DNA from: Plasmodium coatneyi
Lineage: Eukaryota; Apicomplexa; Aconoidasida; Haemosporida; Plasmodiidae
Direction: 5' to 3'
Length of the DNA stretch: 64,000 bases
NCBI RefSeq assembly: GCF_001680005.1
Contig: NC_033563.1
Location: forward strand, 992,001 to 1,056,000
Part shown: positions 24,401 through 32,323 of the stretch, piece after piece
Layout of the letters: each line of letters begins with the position of its first letter
How positions within the stretch are numbered: the first letter of the stretch is position 1
Notes under the pieces: generated by a model
Told to the model about the DNA's origin: nothing
Seen by the model: only the letters and a program-made list of their open reading frames with translations
Databases searched by the model: none
Position numbers and translations under genes: made by a program

Positions 24401-27400
24401 CGCTAATCTAGTCGGTGAAAATTTTGCAAGTCCCCCCCCAAGCACAGTCACAAATACGGTAGACGTACCAACCCAGAGGTTCTCCATCCAAGACGTGTGT
24501 GATCATTACTTGAAAGAAAATGTGAATGAAGTGCCGTTTTACTCCTGCCTGTACATATACAAATACATAATTATCCACTGGGCTTTGTACTACCTGGACA
24601 ACTTTGACGACCAGACGCTGCCCATCAGTAACATAACCTTTACCGGGGTGGAAAAGTTTGCCCTGTACTTTAAACAAGCGAGGAGTATAATTACAAATAA
24701 GAGCGAGCACCAAGTTAGGGAGGATATAAAAACGAACGGATCAAATGAAGAACCGAAGAAGAACAACTTTGAGCGGATGCACCTGGAGAAAGAACAACTC
24801 ATCATTGACAAAATTGACAAGTGGGGGAAAATGATGGACTGGGAGTGCAAAGAAACCCATACACCATCAGATAAAGTAATTTATAATGATTATTTTTCCG
24901 ACCTGGTGAAGGAAAGGGGTGCAAAAAATGAGTCCAGACAGGGTGAGACAACCCCAGGTTACTCAGCCTCCAGTGAGCCTCATCTAGACATACTATGTGA
25001 TACCTACACAAATTTGAAGAACGCACTGAAAAGCATACACTACTGCCTTTTTGTACAAAAACCCATGCAGTTCCAGTCAGTATTTATCATTGTTGATGTC
25101 TTAACAAGGTTGCTCTTGAAAGTTGTGTTAAACGAGAGGAAGCAGATCTATCGAAAGTGGCACCACCAACGTGGGTTTCCCCATGGGGACGCAGATGTAT
25201 TGGTGAGGAACGAAGACATGGCTGTGAAAGACTCACCCGTCAAGTTGGACATCTATCATATGCGGAGTGACCAACTCAGGGAAAAGAACAAAAATAGGAA
25301 TTCCAACATTTCAAAGGGAAAGAGAAGAAAAAACATACCCAAGGGGAAGGTGTCGAAGGAGAAAAAACATCAAGAAGCTACGCACCATAGGAATGGGACA
25401 GATCAGGACAACAAGCTCACCGGAGAGGAAAAGAGTCAAAGTGGCGCGGATGAAGACGCGGGTTGTAAGAGAATCGTAGCAGGCAAACTTTTCACCGGGT
25501 TGACGAAGGAAAAAAAGAAAAAAAAAAACAAAAGGAAGAAGAAAGAAAAGGGACACAATGAAGGGCAAACAAATGTTCTGCTCCAAGCGAACCGACGCGA
25601 CAACAAAACGTTCTCCAACCTAAGGATGTACGAAGGCTCTGCCTTGTCCTGCCTGAACCTCATCACGTCCATCATCGTCAAAGCCTCCCTACATATGAAT
25701 TGCTTCGCCATGCAGTTTAAGATAATTAAGTACCTACACGACACCTGCGTGGCGACAAACATAGCAGAAGTTAAGTTCCTATCATGCCGGATCTTATCTC
25801 AGATAGTTATTAATGCTGCCAGGGTGGGGAGTCCCAAAGGGAAGAGTAGGATGGTGCCTCGCGCTGAGGCTGTTCAAACGGACCACCTGAATGCATGTAG
25901 GCCAAGTGAAAAAAAGCACCACCATGTAGATGCAATAGAAAGGGACAAGTCCAAAGGAAAAGAAAATGAGGTCGAAGCAATGCATATTGCAGAGAGAAAA
26001 AATATAGACGACCACGATGGGAAGAATCCCTCATCATATAACTCCTCAAACATTGAGAAGTATTTCAATTTGATTTTTTCCTCCAGTGGGAACATATCTT
26101 ATGGAAATATTTTCGATGCGAATGATGAGGGCAACGGCCAGAGCGATAGGGACAGAGAAAAAAGTGGAGATGGAGGGAGCAGTACCGGTCGAGGCAAGAC
26201 AGATGAACAGAAAGACTCAAGCGAACACTACCTTGACAGCGTCAGAAACGAAGGGGGTAAATCGATAGAAAAAACAACAAATGAAGGAGTAGGCGGAAAT
26301 CACCTGGACAGGGGAGGGACACCGGTAAATAACGAAGGCGGTGAGGCAGGAAAATTAAACGACCACACGGGTAGCGACAAAGGGTCCGATTCCAGCATTA
26401 TGTATGACCCCTCTGATGGTGACAGTCCTCCATGTGTGGATCCATCAAAAGGAAAGACGCGAGGGAAAAGTCTACCAGGGGGAGCCGTCGACCATGTACC
26501 AAGTATGGATGAAGGGGGATCCCCTCAAGAAGAAAAGAGTGAATCAGGGAACGAATCGAAGAGCGAACGCAATTACATATGCGAGTGCATAGGGCTGCTC
26601 ATCCCTTACGTTAAAGACCCCGAAAGAATCATTAGCTACTTGAGCGTGTGCTCCGTCTGTGCGCTGCTCGCCAAGTTGCAAAGGGGCAGAATGCTGTCGA
26701 GATCCCACTTCGTTCACTTTTTTTTCAATCGAATAGAAGTTATTTTGGATGCTCTGTCCAGACCGATGGAGAATCGCGCGAGAGGGAGAAAGGGGAAGAG
26801 GAGGATGCAAAGGGAAAGGGCCAACTTGAAGGGGCAATCCAACAGGGACGAAGACAACAGCTGGGAGAGGAAACTTGGTGGGGAAATTAGCAACACGCTG
26901 GAAGAGGACCCCACCAACCAGCCTAACAGCTGCGCTGCAAATTGCGATGAACACCCGACCGAAGAAACGTTTGGAGATGAGGGAGAGGGAATAAACGAAA
27001 AGACATGCGGCAGCGACGGGGGAGGCAGCGGTAGGGAGGATGAAGTAGGAGAAATAACCTGCGAAGGGGCAAAAGTTAAGAAGGAGGATCTAAATGGTTA
27101 TGATCTCCGTGAACATCATCCCCGCGGACGTCACCATCGTAGGCGTGGCCCCCCAGTCACCCCACGGATGAGTTACAAAAATATCAGGAACAACATGTGC
27201 ACTGTAGAATTGCACCACAAATTGCGCGTCAAGGTGGGAGCCAGGATAAGGGAAATCAACTCGGGAATTTACCAGACCCGTTTTATTAAAAGACTGAGCC
27301 AGATTATGAACAGCACAAGGGAAGAAATCAACTTGTACAAAGTTATTAGTGATGTGATTAGCGAGGTGCTCTCCAGCGATGAGAAGAAGTCCTATGTGAA

Positions 27401-30400
27401 CTCCCTCATTAGTTGTATTCATAACAAGAACAGGCAGGTGGCCATGAGTGGACTAAATCTTCTCATGTACCACACGTGGACAGAAAGGATCAGCCATGAG
27501 GACATAGATATAATTATGAATAGGGTTCTTAATGAGGTGCACTACTACACGAAGATGAATGTTTTGAATAGGCCAGGGCAGAGCCTCCCGAGTGGGTCCT
27601 TCAGCAAGGCGGAGCCCCCCCGGGGGATGGACGACCCGAACAGCACGCTAGAGGCATATCGAAATATGTGCAAGGCGGAGGAGAAGATTAATGGCCCAAG
27701 TAAGGACAGAAGCAACAACAAACATGATAACCGAAGTAACGACCTAAACATCCTGGAGAGAGCCCTACGCATAATCCTACTGCTGTGCAGAAAACACCCC
27801 TACGTAGTGGTGAACAAACTATGCACACTCCAGTCCAAGTACAGTTACGAGCACGTGTACTTTATCTACATGATTTGTAACAACGAGACATTGCTAAATA
27901 AAACGATGGATTATTTGTTTTATCTGATGAACAGCCTAGACACACTTAAGCTGACAAAGAATCTGAGCAACATCCTTTCGTTGGTCTTCCACTTCCTCAA
28001 GTTTAGAAATGGCTACATAAGGGACTACACAAGGAGGTACTTTATCGAGCTATTCATAATTATGTTTTATGTCCTTGGAGTGAAGCAGCTGGGTCATATG
28101 AGTGGGGTTGTGGCGGGCCCTACTAATGCGATATCTGCAAATGAGAGCTCGGGAAGGGGAGATAAAACATTGCCCCCAAGTCGATTACTCGATAGGCAGG
28201 AACCTTTGGAAGAGGAAGCGCAACCGGGAGAACACCCTACCGATCGAGGCCAAGCGAAAAAGACAGAAGAGACAACGGGGGTTGATGCAGCGGATCTGAC
28301 GGAGCAGCTACATGAAACTGACCAGAGAGAGGATCCAAGTGCGGCAGTTGATGAGATATTCCAGGAAAGGACGGGAGTTCAGGGAAAAAGCGACGCGAAA
28401 GGAGTACCCACCCAGAGAAGGAGCCCCCACGAAGGAAATAGCCAGGACGCCGCTCCCCGACGCGCAGACAGCGACGACACCTTTGAAAAGATGATCAACG
28501 GGTCCCCATTTTTTGTTAGAAGGAACAGCATACTTCGCAGTAGGGACGTGAAGAAGGTCTCCAGAAGAGAGTTCAACAGAAAAATTTACCAAAATTACAC
28601 CTGCAGCATAAGCGTGAATAACACGCTGAACTGTTTGAGAATTCTGAAGGAGCTGCTAAAGCTAAATAAAAGGAAGAAGATCCTAAAGTGCATCGAGGAG
28701 GGCAAGGTGGAGAAGCTCCTATACTACAAGCACTCTTTCGAGAACGGGCTAATCGAGTTGGTCCACATTTTTTTGAGCAACCTCGGGGGAAGAAGCGCGA
28801 GAGGAAGCACAACCAGGAAGAGCGGCGTGACCGATACCCCCTGCGAACATGGCTACTACCGGAAAGTGTTCAATTTCTTGGAGATCTTCCTCAAAAGCAA
28901 AAACCTGAATTACGTAATTATCTCGCTAGTCACTCTTTCGCAGCTTCTTCTGTGCATGCGCATAGAACCAGAAAACTTGAAATTAATAGATCCTATAATT
29001 AACATTCTTTACCATGTCAACTGTGCACACAAGAACGACATCGTCACCAAGTACCTACATCTATGTTTCACCAACTTGTTCATTATTTTTAAAGCTATCA
29101 GGAAGTACCAATTCGAAATGGGTTCAGAACCCATCCCCCTGCTAATCAAAGAGGAATACTCCATAAACATACTTAACGCTCTTTTAGTAAACCTAGACAG
29201 TAGTGACCGAAACATTGTTAAGGTGACGTTGAAGGCCTTCAAAGAGGCATGCAAGTATGCTCGTGAGGAATGGCCGTCTACGCTGTGTGCTTCCTATGTC
29301 AACATTTTAACCACCCCCTCAGTTGTTCTTCCCTACTTGAATAGCAGTGAGGCGACGGAGAAGATACTCATGTGCGGTATTCTACGTGAGATTTTTAGGA
29401 CCCTTCGTTGGGAGAGGTTACACAAGGGGAGGTCTGGGTCACACACTCAAGGAGAAAACACTCATAAAAAAGAGTTGTCCTGGACAACCACCCAAACAGC
29501 GAGTTTTCCAAAGAAGCACCTGTACGAAATCGCCACCTACCTGATAATCCATCTGATGGACAAAAGGAAAAACGTCTCGGCCAACGTGTGGGCAGCTCTG
29601 AAGGAGCTCCTCAGGTGGAAGTTCTCTCACCACGTGAATGACACGTTGTTATATTTTGACCGCAAATTATTTCTCCACAGCAAGTCCGAAGTGGACAGGA
29701 TCAGTCGCATTAACATACAGAGGGAGAATTCCAAAGGAGAGGGTGTTGATGAGGGGGCGGACTACGATTACTTCTCCAAGGGGTGCACTTGGGATGAGAA
29801 AAGAGGCTCAACGGGGGAAATAAGCATAGGTACGTTAAGCGGCGTGCCTGCAGATAAATCTACGGGTGGCCATATTAACGATGTAGAGAAAGCGCATCCA
29901 GAAAAAGTAACCCCGCATATGAGGGACACCACTGGCGAGCGACACAAAGGGGGGAAGAAGAACAAAAGACAATCAGCCAACAGTGCCGCCAACAAATCGG
30001 ATGAAGAGATCGACATGAGCCAAGCGTACAGTTCTTCTGAGATGAAGAAGGAAAAGATCAACGTGTACTATTACAAACTTCTTGTGGAAATTTGCATCCC
30101 CCTTATTATATGCACCGACACGAAGGTGTCTCTCAAGAGGAATCTGTTCACCGAGTTGAATAGCTACTTGTACGAAGCCGACTTGGACTCAAACGAAGAA
30201 GACAATAACAGCTTGCTGAACGTAAAAAGTGAAAGTGACAGATTGCAACAAATATTTTTCACCCACCTGAGGATGAACCTAAACAGCATCAACAGCGTCT
30301 ACAGAGCTTATATTATCCTCCTGAGCAGCAGAATTTATTTGGGGACAAACATATGGAATGCTAACATCCCAATCAACGACGACATTGAAAAGATGATAAG

Positions 30401-31841
30401 TGAGTATGAAGTGAAAAGCACCAAGTCGAGAGCAGAGCATGTGCTCTTTGGGGACTTAAGAAATTATATGCACACGCGGAAGAGAAGAGAGAAAATAGAG
30501 AAACGTGAAAGAAGAAAGGACAAAATGAAAAAACAAAAGGATGTTAGTACGGAAGATTCTATGCAAAAAAGTATCACCTCCGTTTTGACGGACTCCATAT
30601 TGAGCACCCTTTCGGGGACCTTCAACTATTCTTACGACGGCGCCTTTTTTAACAGCCTTAATGTTAATGGTAGCGTCGAGGCGGCATATAGCCACCGGGG
30701 GAAGGAATCAATAAATGGGGGTGCCAAAAGAGACCCTCACAATTACAACCGAGCCGTTTCAACGCATCAGCCCATTCATACGATTAAGACAGGTGATTGT
30801 GTTCCCCCAAATGAGAATTGCTCCAGCGAAGCGGAAGATGCGGACATGCGTAAGGGAGAAAAACCAAAAGAGGGCTCTTCCCCCCAAGATAGGGTTATCA
30901 GCAGGAATAACCTATCAACCCAAGAAGATAAGAAGGACCATTCTTCGATCGGACCAAACGGAGAGCCAACTTGTGATGACAGACAAAGGGAAGAGCTTAA
31001 CTGGGAAGCGCCTCTGGAAGACGGGCACGACACCCCACTCCAAAGGGAGTTCCCCTCCCTGGAATATAAGAGAAGCCGCTCGTTCGACCCGGGGGAGGGT
31101 TTGTCCAATGAGAACTACGCGAATTTTGTTTCGAGCAGCGACGAGGGGGAGGAGCTATACTGGGATGCGGCATTGGGAAAAGCTGCAGGTGCGGATACAC
31201 AGTGTTCGGACGCCTCAGTAAAAGATGTTGCACCCACCTCCGAACTGCTCAACTACACACCAGGTGACCGAAACGCGAAGAAATTCCTAAGGCGAAAATT
31301 TGCCAAAATAAAGTTGCTCAACGAAAAGTACAATTTCGTAGACAATTTTAAAACAGTTCTGAACTTAAAGTTGGAGACAAGTCTGTTGCAGTGGATTGAA
31401 ATGTTGAAGTTTCTGAAGGAAGACCCCCCTGAGTTTGTTCTGTCCAAGGAAATCAAAGTTGTCCACTTGTCTGATTTTTTCGAGTCCGCTTTAATATGCG
31501 CACTGTCAGTTATCAAATTCGTTTCGCTCTCATTGGATTGTAAGAAGCTGCATCGGGTCACCTTCAAAAGTATGAAGAGGGAAGCTCAAACAACAGGGGA
31601 CGCACAAAATATGAATGTAAAAGTGGAAGGTGAAGGAGAAGAGGAACCCCACTCCTCCCTGCAGGATCACATGGAGGAAACCTATTTCATTCAGTTGCTG
31701 TCCATCTGCACGAAACTGGAAGCGCTTTGCTCTTCCATCAGCAAGCAGTTGTGCGCCTTTTTGCAGGAGGAGCGGACGCCGGAGCACTTGCCCATCATTA
31801 GGGCTCTGGCCATGCTGTCCATTTTGAAGCCATCCCCCTAG
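18414..31841 (+). CDS. Giant 4,475-residue helical-repeat (HEAT/ARM-type) protein, single exon
   Basis: One uninterrupted frame of 13.4 kb starts at the first ATG (MKKRANITNVDLEEIV) and ends at TAG 31839-31841. Blocks of amphipathic helices rich in Leu/Ile/Val alternate with hydrophilic low-complexity inserts. Inserts include an NDKVRNDK-type short repeat at ~323-352, a Lys/Arg run near 2366-2380, Gly/Ser/Asp-rich stretches around 2560-2730, and acidic/basic linkers at ~3790-3880 and ~4080-4250. The N-terminal ~80 residues and C-terminal helices such as IATYLIIHLMDKRKNVSANVW fit an alpha-solenoid scaffold. The general look resembles Maestro HEAT-like (MROH) proteins; that is a guess from helix pattern only. 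No catalytic motif, signal peptide or obvious TM was recognised. Function unknown; the ORF itself is certain. Confidence 0.9.
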   Translation: MKKRANITNVDLEEIVFILLNCLDEEKKKNREIINTLKIYLLYHKGQILNYVFSFLQIQKVSHENQKLLLCLVHDFVHYCIYNRFSNTVDEYLDEAKRNETEKEKRATTQKWKTHKFKDVHIFNNILKYSFFDGDEYCFVFQDLPEGGPLQQTNSGTASSPQGSLNFVTDGKPMERIIRRRKKKGGSIFHEDKIAQLICLKKEEYKIAMIGKTKPPQESNQSTSLQRNAPHCSGGSHTQNAKETSEINNIIRNIIDFLLNEILFIKREDERHGIMTKLLILCIVREDAYLKKELVEKLNGCLRVGEAVIPLRDSHEGDVKPTNDKVCDEKVCNDEVRNDKVRNDKVRNDKPSEDFAGRGNPKLCAYLELYIDLFKQVPHLTKNVLNELFKAILSLGQSTRYADLTYKIMIEIFQDIQFPSVLYTIISMKKKYKRKNFIIPNEHYTNVYIENDIIHLSLENTSEDTCTTYTRESSLNSNVLGKNNDPGIFTDNIRQTNLHKLREGEGKDKFTSYMDHSSEHTSKNASLCDVFYDAHNGELGRDGWDVPLGGNCSQERGSDSRTDSSRGASKGKQDLVKAFQREVKPSEHASENFRNGSEGSEKYYTVKNWREETICQAPKGGEGSPKDRADVLRDKGSPPSFSSSFSSSPFINQRIGEKERKKTEEIKAVCTKMLSLYLRILPTLKQSSENYNKLLYVISKLVLYVSNDEMTKQVIEVYIHYFLVFFHSTINNAAISDILGVYNKDLQVHINYNNVKGLPQYNIINSFRSILQKCLTKIHLIVGFASHILKVAYAILIILINQNYTMNNAKGVVNYITSNVYVSTFIETMELFNILITCAYTNNLVFSLIREKVKSNVKVEVMVSLTLLRQYLLLISGDIGSGNIVHLSNQNIRTKRGAYKNCFKRLNSFINDTSRTNTSNVELIIQMVANLSDRFSNDLSIIYMLLEIDLILSYHHHFDSFSFNPSVILGLLPRVSSPLCDLYMASEGTHGRGASGKSGKSENAQSTREGATPSGEALPPKGDQPEEHINTMGHHDQEIKTWLLIPNRHVIKIMHFLINILLSEESKFKKQNKKYGYSVDDNGTIIDINSRSNEVLKNGFDHNRMFFDIHWNFFIFMYPSVPYIKELISLAFEKHFCFYSPRVLYPLLFELLVDVKRSFRIVVPILKALNIMCILLHNHMVKKHLRLHARLHYNYLVLPNISNVISVLFMYCTHYDFAVSFLSLQLISILRSFTQGKSITSVQSFTYFELLLSFLSVRNQVVDHKGVTAPLTGDSLSSRKIVKRIIALNKGEKKRSLMHVEASKSVRYYRSLIKMTYREIAKRISKRVLNVSLKINCRGRRKTWRRKIRAIARHYFNVDLGVLMPRLDENGMNEMDANVISPSATSANVSAPFSLDMGGLMGTSANANDEETTFDAAMESMSCRFTRILRLMQTLFSSYVKVEIDRIYNYHSYVTTFFYALVELVRLVKSKDEFENTLMYLSVVNLLCVIIKQFSEKYANKMITIFFKLNAEVPVNEEENMFLTLYMNFSTIYRSHFFNLYREKCTTPYMKNCIECIQLMRADCLSSKRSTENQLDLNNFMLLSNKYSTDMSREKNVGRFLHYLNEYQAVYRARLLQLGVCSEGENHHRKGEKGHTDVKRNPSAGETSHDGVQNNGIKTTTQHVNHQDDLKKRLYQSNEVVRKSYQLLEDKQGSYILQNDISFPINKHFHQDVTAYYIQSILNKNNLFRVLFLLNNIYHSDVANKKTSAFAIFGKSSNVINAENIRSTLILTMGKCLKKVPSSKVQDLSILRDVYMNEKIFVIYIKHVYVPLVRYSIALGNAIYGKDDSVLNEEHIVREVLSNKKRYVDEQYKDEINMNALVRRNILSGFKKKEGGLSSQYELSPNMDGNVPTVGGAPTTSANTNADTNAISSSTNSANRARDLANLWKRLPNEKINLLVFQLLVDPIICSLYEEKETALQANLIRAVRMVSKKLKCIRVSGGEASNMHRMKWDNSANLVGENFASPPPSTVTNTVDVPTQRFSIQDVCDHYLKENVNEVPFYSCLYIYKYIIIHWALYYLDNFDDQTLPISNITFTGVEKFALYFKQARSIITNKSEHQVREDIKTNGSNEEPKKNNFERMHLEKEQLIIDKIDKWGKMMDWECKETHTPSDKVIYNDYFSDLVKERGAKNESRQGETTPGYSASSEPHLDILCDTYTNLKNALKSIHYCLFVQKPMQFQSVFIIVDVLTRLLLKVVLNERKQIYRKWHHQRGFPHGDADVLVRNEDMAVKDSPVKLDIYHMRSDQLREKNKNRNSNISKGKRRKNIPKGKVSKEKKHQEATHHRNGTDQDNKLTGEEKSQSGADEDAGCKRIVAGKLFTGLTKEKKKKKNKRKKKEKGHNEGQTNVLLQANRRDNKTFSNLRMYEGSALSCLNLITSIIVKASLHMNCFAMQFKIIKYLHDTCVATNIAEVKFLSCRILSQIVINAARVGSPKGKSRMVPRAEAVQTDHLNACRPSEKKHHHVDAIERDKSKGKENEVEAMHIAERKNIDDHDGKNPSSYNSSNIEKYFNLIFSSSGNISYGNIFDANDEGNGQSDRDREKSGDGGSSTGRGKTDEQKDSSEHYLDSVRNEGGKSIEKTTNEGVGGNHLDRGGTPVNNEGGEAGKLNDHTGSDKGSDSSIMYDPSDGDSPPCVDPSKGKTRGKSLPGGAVDHVPSMDEGGSPQEEKSESGNESKSERNYICECIGLLIPYVKDPERIISYLSVCSVCALLAKLQRGRMLSRSHFVHFFFNRIEVILDALSRPMENRARGRKGKRRMQRERANLKGQSNRDEDNSWERKLGGEISNTLEEDPTNQPNSCAANCDEHPTEETFGDEGEGINEKTCGSDGGGSGREDEVGEITCEGAKVKKEDLNGYDLREHHPRGRHHRRRGPPVTPRMSYKNIRNNMCTVELHHKLRVKVGARIREINSGIYQTRFIKRLSQIMNSTREEINLYKVISDVISEVLSSDEKKSYVNSLISCIHNKNRQVAMSGLNLLMYHTWTERISHEDIDIIMNRVLNEVHYYTKMNVLNRPGQSLPSGSFSKAEPPRGMDDPNSTLEAYRNMCKAEEKINGPSKDRSNNKHDNRSNDLNILERALRIILLLCRKHPYVVVNKLCTLQSKYSYEHVYFIYMICNNETLLNKTMDYLFYLMNSLDTLKLTKNLSNILSLVFHFLKFRNGYIRDYTRRYFIELFIIMFYVLGVKQLGHMSGVVAGPTNAISANESSGRGDKTLPPSRLLDRQEPLEEEAQPGEHPTDRGQAKKTEETTGVDAADLTEQLHETDQREDPSAAVDEIFQERTGVQGKSDAKGVPTQRRSPHEGNSQDAAPRRADSDDTFEKMINGSPFFVRRNSILRSRDVKKVSRREFNRKIYQNYTCSISVNNTLNCLRILKELLKLNKRKKILKCIEEGKVEKLLYYKHSFENGLIELVHIFLSNLGGRSARGSTTRKSGVTDTPCEHGYYRKVFNFLEIFLKSKNLNYVIISLVTLSQLLLCMRIEPENLKLIDPIINILYHVNCAHKNDIVTKYLHLCFTNLFIIFKAIRKYQFEMGSEPIPLLIKEEYSINILNALLVNLDSSDRNIVKVTLKAFKEACKYAREEWPSTLCASYVNILTTPSVVLPYLNSSEATEKILMCGILREIFRTLRWERLHKGRSGSHTQGENTHKKELSWTTTQTASFPKKHLYEIATYLIIHLMDKRKNVSANVWAALKELLRWKFSHHVNDTLLYFDRKLFLHSKSEVDRISRINIQRENSKGEGVDEGADYDYFSKGCTWDEKRGSTGEISIGTLSGVPADKSTGGHINDVEKAHPEKVTPHMRDTTGERHKGGKKNKRQSANSAANKSDEEIDMSQAYSSSEMKKEKINVYYYKLLVEICIPLIICTDTKVSLKRNLFTELNSYLYEADLDSNEEDNNSLLNVKSESDRLQQIFFTHLRMNLNSINSVYRAYIILLSSRIYLGTNIWNANIPINDDIEKMISEYEVKSTKSRAEHVLFGDLRNYMHTRKRREKIEKRERRKDKMKKQKDVSTEDSMQKSITSVLTDSILSTLSGTFNYSYDGAFFNSLNVNGSVEAAYSHRGKESINGGAKRDPHNYNRAVSTHQPIHTIKTGDCVPPNENCSSEAEDADMRKGEKPKEGSSPQDRVISRNNLSTQEDKKDHSSIGPNGEPTCDDRQREELNWEAPLEDGHDTPLQREFPSLEYKRSRSFDPGEGLSNENYANFVSSSDEGEELYWDAALGKAAGADTQCSDASVKDVAPTSELLNYTPGDRNAKKFLRRKFAKIKLLNEKYNFVDNFKTVLNLKLETSLLQWIEMLKFLKEDPPEFVLSKEIKVVHLSDFFESALICALSVIKFVSLSLDCKKLHRVTFKSMKREAQTTGDAQNMNVKVEGEGEEEPHSSLQDHMEETYFIQLLSICTKLEALCSSISKQLCAFLQEERTPEHLPIIRALAMLSILKPSP

Positions 31842-32323
31842 TTGTGGAAGCACCCCCATATGTCACACTATCACACTCCCCCACGCAAGTTTTTATGTCC
31901 ATTTTCACTTTTTTTTGTTTCTTCCATTTGGGAGGTGCTGCCTTTCCATCGGCTTCTCCCCACCCCCAGGTGTAAGAAATTTATTTTTAACGATGCCTCC
32001 ACAGGCGATCATTTTCGAAGTGTTGAAAAAAACGCAAAGGAAGCGCAAACGGAACTCAGACATAAACAAAAAAAAAAAAAAAAAAAAAGCCAAATGGGCA
32101 TCTCAAATAGGGGCACCTCACCAATGGGGACCAACCCAACTAAGGCGCAAAGCGGACTAACAGGCAAATACAATAATGAGCTGGTTGATGAACTATCATT
32201 CGGATGGGAAAAAAATATGGACTGCTCGATTTTTATTCCCCCCCTTGTTTAAAGCCAACTGGTCGGATAATATAGGAAAAATGCTTACCCCTTCCTTCAA
32301 TACACATTTCTTTCCCCTTCCAG
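31842..32323. terminator. Convergent 3' intergenic region
   Basis: This 482-bp spacer lies between the stops of the giant gene (+) and INTS11 (-), so both 3' UTRs and poly(A) sites should lie here. It contains an A-run at 32069-32088. No specific terminator motif is called. Confidence 0.45.
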
